NCBI GenBank assembly: GCA_937880175.1 | Contig: CALFLO010000009.1 | Location: 1 to 53,248 of the forward strand | DNA length: 53,248 nt | Direction of reading: 5' to 3' | DNA from: an uncultured Gluconobacter sp. | GTDB lineage: Bacteria; Pseudomonadota; Alphaproteobacteria; Acetobacterales; Acetobacteraceae | In this document: positions 1-8,012 of the stretch, piece after piece | Position numbering within the stretch: the first letter of the stretch is position 1 | How the letters are laid out: each line of letters starts with the position of its first letter | Notes under the pieces: model-generated | What the model saw: only the letters and a program-made list of their open reading frames with translations | Databases searched by the model: none | What the model was told of the DNA's origin: nothing | Made by a program: the position numbers and the translations under genes

Positions 1-119
1 CCGGCATAGATGCGACGCGGCAGCGTCATGAACAGTTTGAGGTCAGCCCGCGTCGTCACTGGCCGAACCACAAGATCATCATGCGGCGCAGGGATGTCAG
101 TCCTGTCGGGCAGTGTCAT
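1..119 (-). CDS. N-terminal fragment of a GNAT-like acetyltransferase (runs off the left edge)
   Basis: On the minus strand an ATG at 119 opens a frame that stays open to the window edge, giving 39 residues. It begins MTLPDRTDIPAP and contains VVRPVTTRADLKLF followed by LPRRIYA. This resembles the start of a conserved family of GNAT-type N-acetyltransferases whose N-terminus reads roughly VRPV...ADLK.F..LP.RIY. An AGAGGT stretch about 13 nt upstream could be a weak ribosome site. Family assignment rests on this short segment from memory; the catalytic acetyl-CoA motif lies outside the window. A structured leader with a terminator-like hairpin sits directly upstream at 143-231. Confidence 0.55.
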   Translation of the reverse strand, partial: MTLPDRTDIPAPHDDLVVRPVTTRADLKLFMTLPRRIYA

Positions 120-142
120 AATGGCAGGTGTACCTCTGATCG

Positions 143-168
143 AAAAAAACACCCCGTCAGCCGGGGTG
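143..168 (-). terminator. Rho-independent terminator, minus strand
   Basis: On the minus strand CACCCCG (168-162) pairs perfectly with CGGGGTG (156-150) around a five-base loop, and seven T residues (149-143) follow. It lies in the 5' leader of the minus-strand gene starting at 119, where a terminator would be expected only for attenuation or for a short upstream RNA. Confidence 0.75.
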
Positions 169-231
169 ATGTGCCAGTACGGCACGGGGTCGCATCTTGT
201 TGCATGGGAGGGCTATACCCTTCCAGCCCCG
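143..231 (-). ncRNA. Structured leader RNA or small RNA ending in a terminator hairpin
   Basis: Read on the minus strand, this stretch can fold into a multi-helix RNA. A CGGGGC arm (231-226) can pair with CCCCG (189-185), closing a junction. That junction holds a hairpin around GGGTATAGCCC and a small GCA/TGC hairpin. A GTGCC/GGCAC hairpin (185-171) follows, then the strong terminator at 168-143. The terminator ends only 23 nt before the ATG of the acetyltransferase fragment. The RNA could therefore be a riboswitch or attenuator, or a separate short RNA. No known riboswitch class was recognised. Confidence 0.4.
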
Positions 232-258
232 ATCCGACCACGAATAAAGCGGTTTTCC

Positions 259-1062
259 ATGCCAGATGCTTCTGTTTCCTCCACGCGCGCCCCATTTCAC
301 GTCCTTATTACCGGAGGATCGAGCGGCATTGGCGCTGCTCTGGCCCTTCAGTATGCCCGTCCCGGCACACACCTGACTCTGTGGGGTCGCAACCCCGCGC
401 GCCTTGAGGACATTGCCGCGCAGGTCATCCGCAAGGGGGCTTCAGCAGACATCTTCTCGCTTGATCTGTGCCGGACCGACGACGCCCTGGCCGCACTGCG
501 TAAAACGGATGATTCTCACCCGATCGACATTCTGGTTCTGGGTGCAGGCCTGGGAGACATTCGCCCGGAAGGCGCCCTGACCGAGACGGCGGAACAGGTT
601 CGTGACATTTCTCTCGTCAACTTCACGACCCCGGCCACTCTCGCAACCGAAATGGCATCGCGCATGGCGATCCGCCAAGCTGGCCGGATCGCCCTCATAG
701 GCTCGGTAGCCGCCTTTCACGATCTACCGGTGGCAACTGCCTATAGCGGCTCAAAAGCAGGCCTGGCCCGTTTCAGCACCGCACTTCACGCCGCCATGAC
801 GCCGCACCATGTGTCCGTCACTCTCATTTCCCCCGGCTATGTCGACACCCCCATGAGCCAGCGTCTCGAAGGGGCGAGACCTTTTCTCGTGTCGTCCAAG
901 CGCGCCGCACACATGATCACCCGCGCTATCGGGCAGGGCAGGGCACATCTTCTCTTTCCCTGGCCTTTCGCCATCGCCCGCTTCCTTGAAATGATCGTGC
1001 CACGCGCCATCGTGCACCGCCTGCTCAGAACGGCAGAGGTAAAACAGCGCCCCATACGCTGA
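259..1062 (+). CDS. Short-chain dehydrogenase/reductase
   Basis: A 267-residue NAD(P)-dependent oxidoreductase of the classical SDR family. The Rossmann motif TGGSSGIG spans residues 18-25. The active-site set is N121, S149, Y162 and K166, with the YxxxK motif reading YSGSK. The frame stays open upstream to base 10, but residues encoded before 259 show no family similarity and overlap the leader RNA on the other strand, so the ATG at 259 is preferred; its ribosome site is weak. The C-terminal 30 residues are rich in hydrophobic and basic residues and may contact membrane. The substrate cannot be told from sequence. It stands alone, 113 bases before glk on the same strand. Confidence 0.85.
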   Translation: MPDASVSSTRAPFHVLITGGSSGIGAALALQYARPGTHLTLWGRNPARLEDIAAQVIRKGASADIFSLDLCRTDDALAALRKTDDSHPIDILVLGAGLGDIRPEGALTETAEQVRDISLVNFTTPATLATEMASRMAIRQAGRIALIGSVAAFHDLPVATAYSGSKAGLARFSTALHAAMTPHHVSVTLISPGYVDTPMSQRLEGARPFLVSSKRAAHMITRAIGQGRAHLLFPWPFAIARFLEMIVPRAIVHRLLRTAEVKQRPIR

Positions 1063-1175
1063 CGTAAGCTGTCATGAACGATCCGGAACTTGACGCGGCG
1101 GGACCGGTAGGCAACTGCTGCGGATTGAAAAAAGCGCGGGCCACCGGCCAGCATCGCCAGAGGATTTGAGGTGCC

Positions 1176-2144
1176 ATGAGGGAAATTGTAGCCGTCGATA
1201 TCGGTGGAACGCACGCACGGTTTGCAATCGCGACCATCGAGGATGGCAAGGTTGTCACGCTGGGTGAAGACACGACACTGAAATGTGCGGAACATGGCAG
1301 TCTCGCACTCGCCTGGGAGACGTTCGGTCGTTCACTGAACCGGACACTCCCGCGTGAAGCAGGCATCGCCGTGGCCTGCCCGGTGAATGGTGAAATCCTC
1401 AAGCTGACCAACAATCCCTGGATCATCCAGCCCAGTCAGCTGGCTTCGCGCCTGCATCTCGACAATTTCGTACTCGTCAACGATTTCGGAGCCGTGGCGC
1501 ACGCCGTGGCCCAGGTCGATTCCTCTTACATGAAGCATCTTTGCGGACCGGATATCGACCTTCCGACCGAGGGCGCCATCACGATCGTCGGCCCTGGAAC
1601 GGGCTTGGGGGCAGCATGTCTGCTCCGCCGTAGCGACCGCTATTTTGTCATGGAAACAGAGGGCGGCCATCTGGACTACCCACCGCTTGATGAACTCGAA
1701 GACAAAATCCTCAGCGCCCTGCGCCTGCGCTTCCGCCGCGTGTCGGCAGAGCGGATCGTCTCTGGCCCCGGCCTGACCAATCTGTATGAAGTCATTGCCG
1801 AAATGCAGGGCTGGCCGATCACCCTGCGTGACAACCGCACCTTGTGGAAAAACGCTCTCGACGGCTCCGATACCGTTGCCGTTGCCGCGCTGGAACGCTT
1901 CTGCCTCAGCCTGGGCGCCATCTCGGGAGATCTGGCTCTGGCACATGGCGCCCGTGGCGTCGTCATCGGCGGCGGTCTGGGACTACGTCTTGCGGACAGC
2001 CTCGGACATTCAGGATTCGCGGAACGCTTCGTTGCCAAGGGACGTTTCGAGGCGATGATGACCGAAATGCCGGTCAAAATCATCACCCACCCACAGCCCG
2101 GTCTGTTCGGAGCAGCGGCAGCCTACGCAGAAGCGCATCCGTAA
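1176..2144 (+). CDS. glk: Glucokinase
   Basis: A 322-residue ATP-dependent glucokinase of the bacterial Glk family, making glucose 6-phosphate in the cytoplasm. The N-terminal phosphate loop DIGGTHARF begins at residue 8. The catalytic aspartate is D103 in VNDFGAVAH, and the nucleotide loop GPGTGLG is at 139-145. The sugar-binding EGGH follows at 162-165, as in E. coli Glk, and a GGGLG segment lies near the C-terminus. Length matches the family. In acetic acid bacteria most glucose is oxidised in the periplasm; this enzyme would feed the smaller cytoplasmic pentose phosphate and Entner-Doudoroff flux. The ATG at 1176 follows a TTGAGG ribosome-site-like stretch. A convergent tRNA gene lies downstream. 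Confidence 0.93.
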   Translation: MREIVAVDIGGTHARFAIATIEDGKVVTLGEDTTLKCAEHGSLALAWETFGRSLNRTLPREAGIAVACPVNGEILKLTNNPWIIQPSQLASRLHLDNFVLVNDFGAVAHAVAQVDSSYMKHLCGPDIDLPTEGAITIVGPGTGLGAACLLRRSDRYFVMETEGGHLDYPPLDELEDKILSALRLRFRRVSAERIVSGPGLTNLYEVIAEMQGWPITLRDNRTLWKNALDGSDTVAVAALERFCLSLGAISGDLALAHGARGVVIGGGLGLRLADSLGHSGFAERFVAKGRFEAMMTEMPVKIITHPQPGLFGAAAAYAEAHP

Positions 2145-2180
2145 AAACGGAAATACGTCTGGATTTCTGGAGAAAATCTC

Positions 2181-2254
2181 TGGAGGTCCGGGCGGGAATC
2201 GAACCCACGTACGCGGATTTGCAGTCCGCTGCATCACCATTCTGCCACCGGACC
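2181..2254 (-). tRNA. tRNA-Cys (GCA)
   Basis: The minus strand folds as a complete 74-nt tRNA. The acceptor GGTCCGG (2254-2248) pairs with CCGGACC (2191-2185), followed by discriminator T and an encoded CCA (2183-2181). The anticodon stem GCGGA/TCCGC carries loop CTGCAAA, so the anticodon is GCA (complement of 2220-2222). The T-loop reads GTTCGAATC. It lies between the convergent glk and the start of tolC. Confidence 0.96.
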
Positions 2255-2410
2255 TCGACGGAGACAGGGGCTATATCTCTTTTAACGCCCGGAGGGTCAA
2301 GACTGATAATTGATCTGCAGAAGGATTTTTCTTCTTCCTTCCAACAGGCTATTAAGGACTGATTCACATAATGCTGTGATATGATGCATACTTAAAGAGC
2401 AGGAAATCTC

Positions 2411-3868
2411 ATGACTTCAGGATGCAACGGCGCGACGAAACTGACGGCCCCACTCGGGCTTGGTCTTCTGTCGCTTCTCCTGAGCGGAACTGCTCTTGCC
2501 CAGAAATATGATGGTAGTGGTTCACCCAATTTTGTTCCGCACACCCTTCAGGAAGCGCTCTCAACAGCATACCTGACCAATCCTACACTGCGTGAAGAAC
2601 GGGCTCACCTGCGCGCCACTGATGAGCAGGTCCCGACAGCCCTTGCTGGCTGGCGTCCCACCGTCCAGACCAGCATGAACCTCACCTATTACGATGGCAG
2701 CACCAATTATGCCTCGAAGGGGGGGTACCTTGGAAGTTCGCGTCGTTATCAGACACCTGGGTACATGGGTGGCGTGACCATCACCCAGCCGCTCTATCAG
2801 GGTGGAAAGACGGTTGCCAGCGTCCATGCCGCTACAAACCAGATCATGGCTGAACGTGCGCATCTGATCCAGACGGAGCAGGACGTCTTTACCAATGTCG
2901 TCAGCGCCTATGTGGGCATCATCGAAGACGAACAGCTCCTGCAGATCGCCATAAACAACGAACACGTCCTGCAGCAGCAGGTTGAGGCGACCCAGGAAAG
3001 ATTCCATGTCGGGGAAATTACCCGGACGGACGTTGCACAGGCACAGGCGGCACTTGCCAGCGCCACTGCAGACCGGCAGCAGGCCGAGGGCACGCTGCAA
3101 AGTGCACAGGCGACCTATCTCCAGATAGTCGGCATCGCCGCAGCCCCCAATCTGGCACCACCTCAGCCTCTCAGTCTCCCCGTGCATAGTGAGCAGGAAG
3201 CAGTGGCAATCGCTGTCCAGAATAATCCTCAGGTCGTCAATGCGCTATTCATCGAAGCCCAGAGCAAAGACAATATTTCCGTCCAGATTTCCCAGATCAT
3301 GCCGAAGGTTTCTGCGAGCCTGAACTACCAGCACTCGGTCAATCAGGCCTATGGTGACTCCCTTCAGGACAACAAATTCGGCGAGATCGAGTTCAGTATT
3401 CCCCTTTATCAGGGCGGTTCAGAATACGCCTCGATCCGCGGAGCCCGTCAGGACGCCCAGGCTGCACATCGTGAAGTCGACGTCCAGCGCAGGACGGCAC
3501 TTCAGAAGGCTGCCTCAAGCTGGCAGCAGATGGTTTCCTTTAAGCAGTCAATCTCCAGCGACCGTATGGCCATTTCAGCAAACGTGATCGCACTGGACGG
3601 TGTGGAGCGGCAGGCATTGGTTGGAACGAGCACCACGCTTGCCGTCCTTCAGCAGCAGCAGACCCTGTTGCAGTCCCAGCGGACTCTTGTGCAGCATCTT
3701 TCAAACCTCGTGACCTCTTCCTATGCCGTTGCTGCTTCGATCGGGCGCCTCACTGCCGTTGACCTGAAACTGGGTGTGCCGCTCTACGACGAAAAAGCCT
3801 ATTACAACGCGGTTAAGAACAGGCTCTGGGGCGTAAGCGACTACGCCATCAACCAGCCCGGCCGATAA
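2411..3868 (+). CDS. tolC: TolC-family outer-membrane efflux protein
   Basis: A 485-residue outer-membrane channel of the TolC family, the exit duct for type I secretion and tripartite efflux pumps. A signal peptide runs to about residue 30 with cleavage expected after SGTALA. Two homologous halves follow, each with the long helical stretches rich in Q, A and E typical of the periplasmic barrel (for example VEATQERFHVGEITRTDVAQ). QPLYQGG and IPLYQGGSEY mark the equivalent beta-strand turns. An AGGAAA ribosome site lies just upstream of the ATG. No pump partners are adjacent, so it is probably a shared channel. It is followed by popZ-like and valS, an order common in alphaproteobacteria. Confidence 0.92.
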   Translation: MTSGCNGATKLTAPLGLGLLSLLLSGTALAQKYDGSGSPNFVPHTLQEALSTAYLTNPTLREERAHLRATDEQVPTALAGWRPTVQTSMNLTYYDGSTNYASKGGYLGSSRRYQTPGYMGGVTITQPLYQGGKTVASVHAATNQIMAERAHLIQTEQDVFTNVVSAYVGIIEDEQLLQIAINNEHVLQQQVEATQERFHVGEITRTDVAQAQAALASATADRQQAEGTLQSAQATYLQIVGIAAAPNLAPPQPLSLPVHSEQEAVAIAVQNNPQVVNALFIEAQSKDNISVQISQIMPKVSASLNYQHSVNQAYGDSLQDNKFGEIEFSIPLYQGGSEYASIRGARQDAQAAHREVDVQRRTALQKAASSWQQMVSFKQSISSDRMAISANVIALDGVERQALVGTSTTLAVLQQQQTLLQSQRTLVQHLSNLVTSSYAVAASIGRLTAVDLKLGVPLYDEKAYYNAVKNRLWGVSDYAINQPGR

Positions 3869-3900
3869 AATTTTTCATTAAAACGGAATATCCAAAATCC

Positions 3901-4419
3901 ATGACGTCTTCTGATTCGATCCAGCATGACCACCCTGCCGATGAAGCAATGACCGATGTCCTGAGTTCGATCAGGCGTATCCTTCATGACGATCCCAATG
4001 CGCCACAGGTGACCGAGGAGAAGCCGAACGTGCCTCACCAGGAAGAAGAACTGACGCTCGATAACTCCATGATGGTCGCACCGCCCGTCACCGCGACACC
4101 TGCCGAGACCGTCGTTCCTGCACCCGAACCTGCTCCGGCTGTTCAGTCTGCCACGACAGAGCAGACCAAGGATGACCTCATGAATGCCCAGACCGTGGCA
4201 TCGGCTGAACGCTCCCTGGATGAACTGCACGCAGCATTCAGCGGAACGACCCTGCTTGCCTCCGATACCGTCATCAGCCGCGGCAGTGGCCTGACGATCG
4301 AGGACATGGTCCGTGGTGAAGTCCGCAGCATGGTCCGCACATGGCTGGACGCCCATCTTCCGTCACTGGTTGAAATTCTTGTCCGTGCGGAAATTGCCCG
4401 TCTGCGTCCACGAGAGTAA
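3901..4419 (+). CDS. popZ: PopZ/DUF2497-family polar organising protein
   Basis: A 172-residue acidic protein with the two conserved ends of the DUF2497/PopZ family. The N-terminal helix TDVLSSIRRILHDDP (about residues 19-33) is the partner-binding segment. The C-terminal GLTIEDMVRGEVRSMVRTWL and following helices (about 130-170) form the self-assembly region. The middle is low in complexity, rich in P, E, T and A, and presumably disordered. In Caulobacter PopZ forms a matrix at the cell pole that tethers the chromosome-partition complex; the same role here is inference from family and gene order. It starts 32 bases after tolC and precedes valS by 55. Confidence 0.82.
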   Translation: MTSSDSIQHDHPADEAMTDVLSSIRRILHDDPNAPQVTEEKPNVPHQEEELTLDNSMMVAPPVTATPAETVVPAPEPAPAVQSATTEQTKDDLMNAQTVASAERSLDELHAAFSGTTLLASDTVISRGSGLTIEDMVRGEVRSMVRTWLDAHLPSLVEILVRAEIARLRPRE

Positions 4420-4420
4420 G

Positions 4421-4455
4421 AGAGGAGGTGGAAGCCCGTTCTTCCGCCTGCTGTA
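4421..4455 (+). other. Hairpin and unused Shine-Dalgarno-like stretch in the valS leader
   Basis: Between popZ-like and valS lies GAGAGGAGGTGG, an unusually strong ribosome-site-like run with no suitable start at normal spacing. It runs into an imperfect hairpin in which GGTGGAAG can pair with CTTCCGCC around CCCGTT, with one G-U pair. No T-tract follows. It may be a vestigial terminator of the upstream gene or a leader structure for valS. Confidence 0.3.
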
Positions 4456-4474
4456 CTGACTGTCCTGGATAACC

Positions 4475-7141
4475 ATGCTCGAAAAAAGCTTCGTCCCCGC
4501 CGACCATGAAAATGCCCTTTACGACGCGTGGGAGAAAAGCGGCGCTTTCCGGGCTCACCCTGACCAGCCGGGTGAGCCTTTTTCGATCATGTTCCCCCCG
4601 CCGAACGTCACCGGTACGCTGCATCTCGGCCATTCCCTGAATTTTGTCCTTCAGGACATGCTGATTCGCTGGAAGCGTCAGGAAGGATTCAACGTCCTCT
4701 GGCAGCCAGGGACAGACCATGCCGGCATCGCCACGCAAATGGTTGTCGAACGTGCCCTCGACAAGGAAGGCACCAGCCGCACCGCTCTGGGACGTGAGGG
4801 TTTTCTTGAGCGTGTCTGGGACTGGAAGCAGGAATATGGTGGCACCATCGTCCAGCAGCTCCGCAAGCTTGGCGCTTCGGCGGACTGGGAGCGTGAGCGC
4901 TTTACGATGGATGAAGGACTATCCCGTGCAGTCCGCAAGGTTTTCGTCACGCTCTACAATGAAGGCCTGATTTATCGCGACCGGCGTCTGGTAAACTGGG
5001 ACCCTAAGTTCCGTTCGGCCATTTCGGACCTGGAAGTGGAAAACCTTGAGACCAAGGGGTCCATGTGGTACATCCGCTATCCGCTGGAAGATGGCCGGAC
5101 CATCACGGTCGCCACAACGCGCCCGGAAACCATGCTGGGCGATGTCGCAGTTGCCGTTCATCCGGACGATGAGCGTTACGCCGACATGATCGGCAAGACC
5201 GTGATCCTGCCGCTGACGGGGCGTCGGATTCCCGTTGTCGCCGATCTGCATTCCGATCCGGAAAAAGGCACGGGTGCGGTCAAGATCACGCCCGCCCATG
5301 ACTTCAACGACTTTGAAGTTGGCAAGCGCCATGACCTGCCAGCCCCAACTGTTCTTGATGAAACAGCCTGCCTGTGGATTGAAGAAATCCGCCCGGAACT
5401 CCGTGATGTGGACGGACTGGCTTCGGTTGCTTTCGTCGAAACCCTGAATGGCCTGAGCCGTGAAGAGGGCCGCAAGCAGGTCATTGCCGAGCTTGAGCGT
5501 CTGGAATGGCTGGAGAAGATCGAACCACACAAGCTTCAGGTCCCCCATGCGGAACGTGGCGGTGCGATCGTTGAGCCGCGTCTGACGCTCCAGTGGTACT
5601 GCGATGCCAAGACCCTGTCCGGCCCCGCTGTGGAAGCGGTCGAAAGCGGAAAGATCGCCTTCGAGCCACGCCAGTGGGAAAACACGTTCCATGCCTGGAT
5701 GCGCGATATCCAGCCCTGGTGCATCAGCCGCCAGCTCTGGTGGGGCCACCGGATCCCGGCCTGGTATGGAGCGGACGGCAAGGTCTATGTCGCTGAGAAT
5801 GAGCAGGACGCGCAGGCACAGGCTGGCGAAGGCGTAAGCCTTTCGCAGGATGAGGACGTTCTCGACACCTGGTTCAGCTCGGCTCTGTGGCCTTTCACGA
5901 CGCTCGGCTGGCCGGATAAAACGGAAGAGCTCGCCCGTTATTACCCGACCAGCGTTCTGGTAACGGGCTTTGACATCATTTTCTTCTGGGTCGCCCGGAT
6001 GATGATGATGGGGCTGCATTTTATGGACGATGTTCCGTTCCGAACTGTCCTGATTCATGGGCTGGTCCGGGACGAGAAGGGGCAGAAGATGTCCAAGTCC
6101 AAGGGGAACGGGCTCGACCCGCTCGACCTTGTGGCTGAATTCGGGGCGGATGCGACGCGTCTGGCGATCTGTGCGGGCACAGGGCCGGGACGGGATATCA
6201 AGCTCGGGCGCAAGCGCGTTGAGGAACATCGCGCGTTTGTCACGAAGCTTTGGAATGCCGCGCGTTTCCTTGAAATGAATGGCGCCACGCCGACGGAAGG
6301 CTTCGATCCGGCGAGTGTCAAAAGCGCGCTTGGACGCTGGATCCTGACGGAAGCGAACGATGCCATTACGGAAGCAGGGCGCGCGCTTTCGGTCTATCGC
6401 TTCGATGAGTATGCAAGCTGCTGCTACCGGTTTGTCTGGAGCCGGTTCTGTGACTGGTTCGTGGAGTTCTCCAAGCCCGTCTTTGCTGCGGAAAACGAGG
6501 AAACCGCCGAGTTGCGGGCTGTCAGCGCGCATGTACTGGGGCTGATCCTGCGTCTGATGCAGCCTGTTATTCCGTTCGTCACCGCGACGCTGTGGAAGGA
6601 ACTCGGTTATCCGGGGGCCTTTGAAGAGAGCCGGTGGCCGGAGATCATGACCGTCGCCCAGGCTGACGAAGCCCGTGCCGAACTGGACTGGGTTATCCGG
6701 CTGATCGGGGATGTCCGGACGGTGCGTTCGGAGATGAACATTCCGCCGTCGCAGAAGGCGCCGCTTCTGCTGCGTGATGCTGCACCGGAAAACCTCGAAC
6801 GTGCAAAGACCTGGGCCGAAGCCATCGGGCGTATGGCGCGCGTTTCCGAAGTCGGCGTTGTCGGTGAGGATGCACCGCGCAATGCCGCCCAGATCGTTCT
6901 GGATGAAGCGACCGTTTTCATCCCGCTGGAAGGTCTGATTGATCTCGATGCGGAGCGGACGCGTCTTGCAAAGGAAGCAACACGGATAGAAGGCGAGATC
7001 CTCAAGGTCACGCGCAAGCTGGACAATGCGGACTTCGTGGCCCGCGCCAAACCGGAAGTCGTGGAAGAAAACCGCGAACGTCTGACGACCTTCCAGAGTG
7101 ATCTGGATCGCCTGAAGGCGGCTCTGGGGCGTCTTGCCTGA
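4475..7141 (+). CDS. valS: Valyl-tRNA synthetase
   Basis: An 888-residue class I aminoacyl-tRNA synthetase charging tRNA-Val. The HIGH-type motif reads HLGH at residues 50-53 within PPPNVTGTLHLGH. The KMSKS motif is at 538-542. The central editing domain is present (TTRPETMLGD and the GTGAVKITPAHD region). The tRNA anticodon-binding domain follows, then a C-terminal coiled coil of about 65 residues rich in E, R, K and L. Length is normal for bacterial ValS. The start at 4475 gives the expected LEKSFVPADHE N-terminus. It lies downstream of popZ-like, an order widely conserved in alphaproteobacteria. Confidence 0.97.
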   Translation: MLEKSFVPADHENALYDAWEKSGAFRAHPDQPGEPFSIMFPPPNVTGTLHLGHSLNFVLQDMLIRWKRQEGFNVLWQPGTDHAGIATQMVVERALDKEGTSRTALGREGFLERVWDWKQEYGGTIVQQLRKLGASADWERERFTMDEGLSRAVRKVFVTLYNEGLIYRDRRLVNWDPKFRSAISDLEVENLETKGSMWYIRYPLEDGRTITVATTRPETMLGDVAVAVHPDDERYADMIGKTVILPLTGRRIPVVADLHSDPEKGTGAVKITPAHDFNDFEVGKRHDLPAPTVLDETACLWIEEIRPELRDVDGLASVAFVETLNGLSREEGRKQVIAELERLEWLEKIEPHKLQVPHAERGGAIVEPRLTLQWYCDAKTLSGPAVEAVESGKIAFEPRQWENTFHAWMRDIQPWCISRQLWWGHRIPAWYGADGKVYVAENEQDAQAQAGEGVSLSQDEDVLDTWFSSALWPFTTLGWPDKTEELARYYPTSVLVTGFDIIFFWVARMMMMGLHFMDDVPFRTVLIHGLVRDEKGQKMSKSKGNGLDPLDLVAEFGADATRLAICAGTGPGRDIKLGRKRVEEHRAFVTKLWNAARFLEMNGATPTEGFDPASVKSALGRWILTEANDAITEAGRALSVYRFDEYASCCYRFVWSRFCDWFVEFSKPVFAAENEETAELRAVSAHVLGLILRLMQPVIPFVTATLWKELGYPGAFEESRWPEIMTVAQADEARAELDWVIRLIGDVRTVRSEMNIPPSQKAPLLLRDAAPENLERAKTWAEAIGRMARVSEVGVVGEDAPRNAAQIVLDEATVFIPLEGLIDLDAERTRLAKEATRIEGEILKVTRKLDNADFVARAKPEVVEENRERLTTFQSDLDRLKAALGRLA

Positions 7142-7142
7142 G

Positions 7143-8012
7143 TTGAAAACTTCCGCCTGGCTTGCGGGCTTCATTCTTGCCGTTACGGCAGGAATGGCCG
7201 GGGCCAAGGATTTACCGGAGGGACGGAGCCTCGAACATGTCGCCCTTGGGGGGGAGCAGTTCGAGGTTCCGATCTTCCGCCCGGCATCCTGTCAGATCCG
7301 GGCCATTCTGTTCGTGCTCGCCGGGAAAAACCGGAACAGCACGACGTATCGCGACGATGCCATTCCCCTCGCCAGAAATGAATGCAGTCTGGTATTCGCG
7401 CCAGAATTTCCAGTGTGGCAGTTCCCCGTTCAGCAGTATCAGCGTGGTGGTTTTCCTGCGTCCCAGCAGAAAATGCCCGCCGCCAGTTATATGAGGCTGC
7501 TGGAACAGTGGGCGCGCACGATTTCCGATGAGCCCGGCGTCCCGATCATTCTGGTGGGGCACTCGGCCGGGGCGCAGTATCTGGAACGGGTCGCGGCCTA
7601 TGCTCCGGGCGAGGAAGTCATGACGGTCATCATGAATCCCGCGACTTATGTGGAGCCGGAAACAGAAACCGCTGTCCCTTACGGGTTCGGTAACTGGCCG
7701 GAGCCTGCCAGCCTTCCGGACCTCAAGCGCTATCTTTCACGCAATATCGCGGTCATTCTGGGCGCTGAGGATACCGAAACGTCGTCGGCCACGTACCATA
7801 GCGCCGCTGCCTCGGAACAGGGCCGCAACCGTCTTGAACGCGGGCAGTGGGCCTATGCGCAGGGACGGGAACAGGCTGAAAAGCTCAGTGTTCCCTTTGG
7901 CTGGAGCATTACCCTTGTCCCGGCGACCGGGCATGTGGCGTCAAAGATGCTGGCGTCCGCCGAATTGCAGGACGCCGTGGAAAGCGCAATCAGATCCGCG
8001 TCTTCACGATGA
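7143..8012 (+). CDS. Secreted alpha/beta hydrolase
   Basis: A 289-residue protein with a signal peptide (KTSAWLAGFILAVTAGMAGAKD) and an alpha/beta-hydrolase core. The nucleophile elbow GHSAG is at 139-143 (S141), and a late histidine in ATGHVASK is the likely third triad member. It resembles poorly characterised exported esterase-like hydrolases; the substrate is unknown. The best start is TTG at 7143, one base after the valS stop, because the signal peptide begins there. Another TTG at 7134 would overlap valS. It is probably co-transcribed with valS. Its 3' end overlaps the convergent ilvD by 23 bases. Confidence 0.72.
   Translation: MKTSAWLAGFILAVTAGMAGAKDLPEGRSLEHVALGGEQFEVPIFRPASCQIRAILFVLAGKNRNSTTYRDDAIPLARNECSLVFAPEFPVWQFPVQQYQRGGFPASQQKMPAASYMRLLEQWARTISDEPGVPIILVGHSAGAQYLERVAAYAPGEEVMTVIMNPATYVEPETETAVPYGFGNWPEPASLPDLKRYLSRNIAVILGAEDTETSSATYHSAAASEQGRNRLERGQWAYAQGREQAEKLSVPFGWSITLVPATGHVASKMLASAELQDAVESAIRSASSR

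Noticed and set aside
4919..7207. Long open frame on the minus strand opposite valS
   Set aside because: It mirrors valS codons in GC-rich DNA, has no recognisable motif, and valS is certain.
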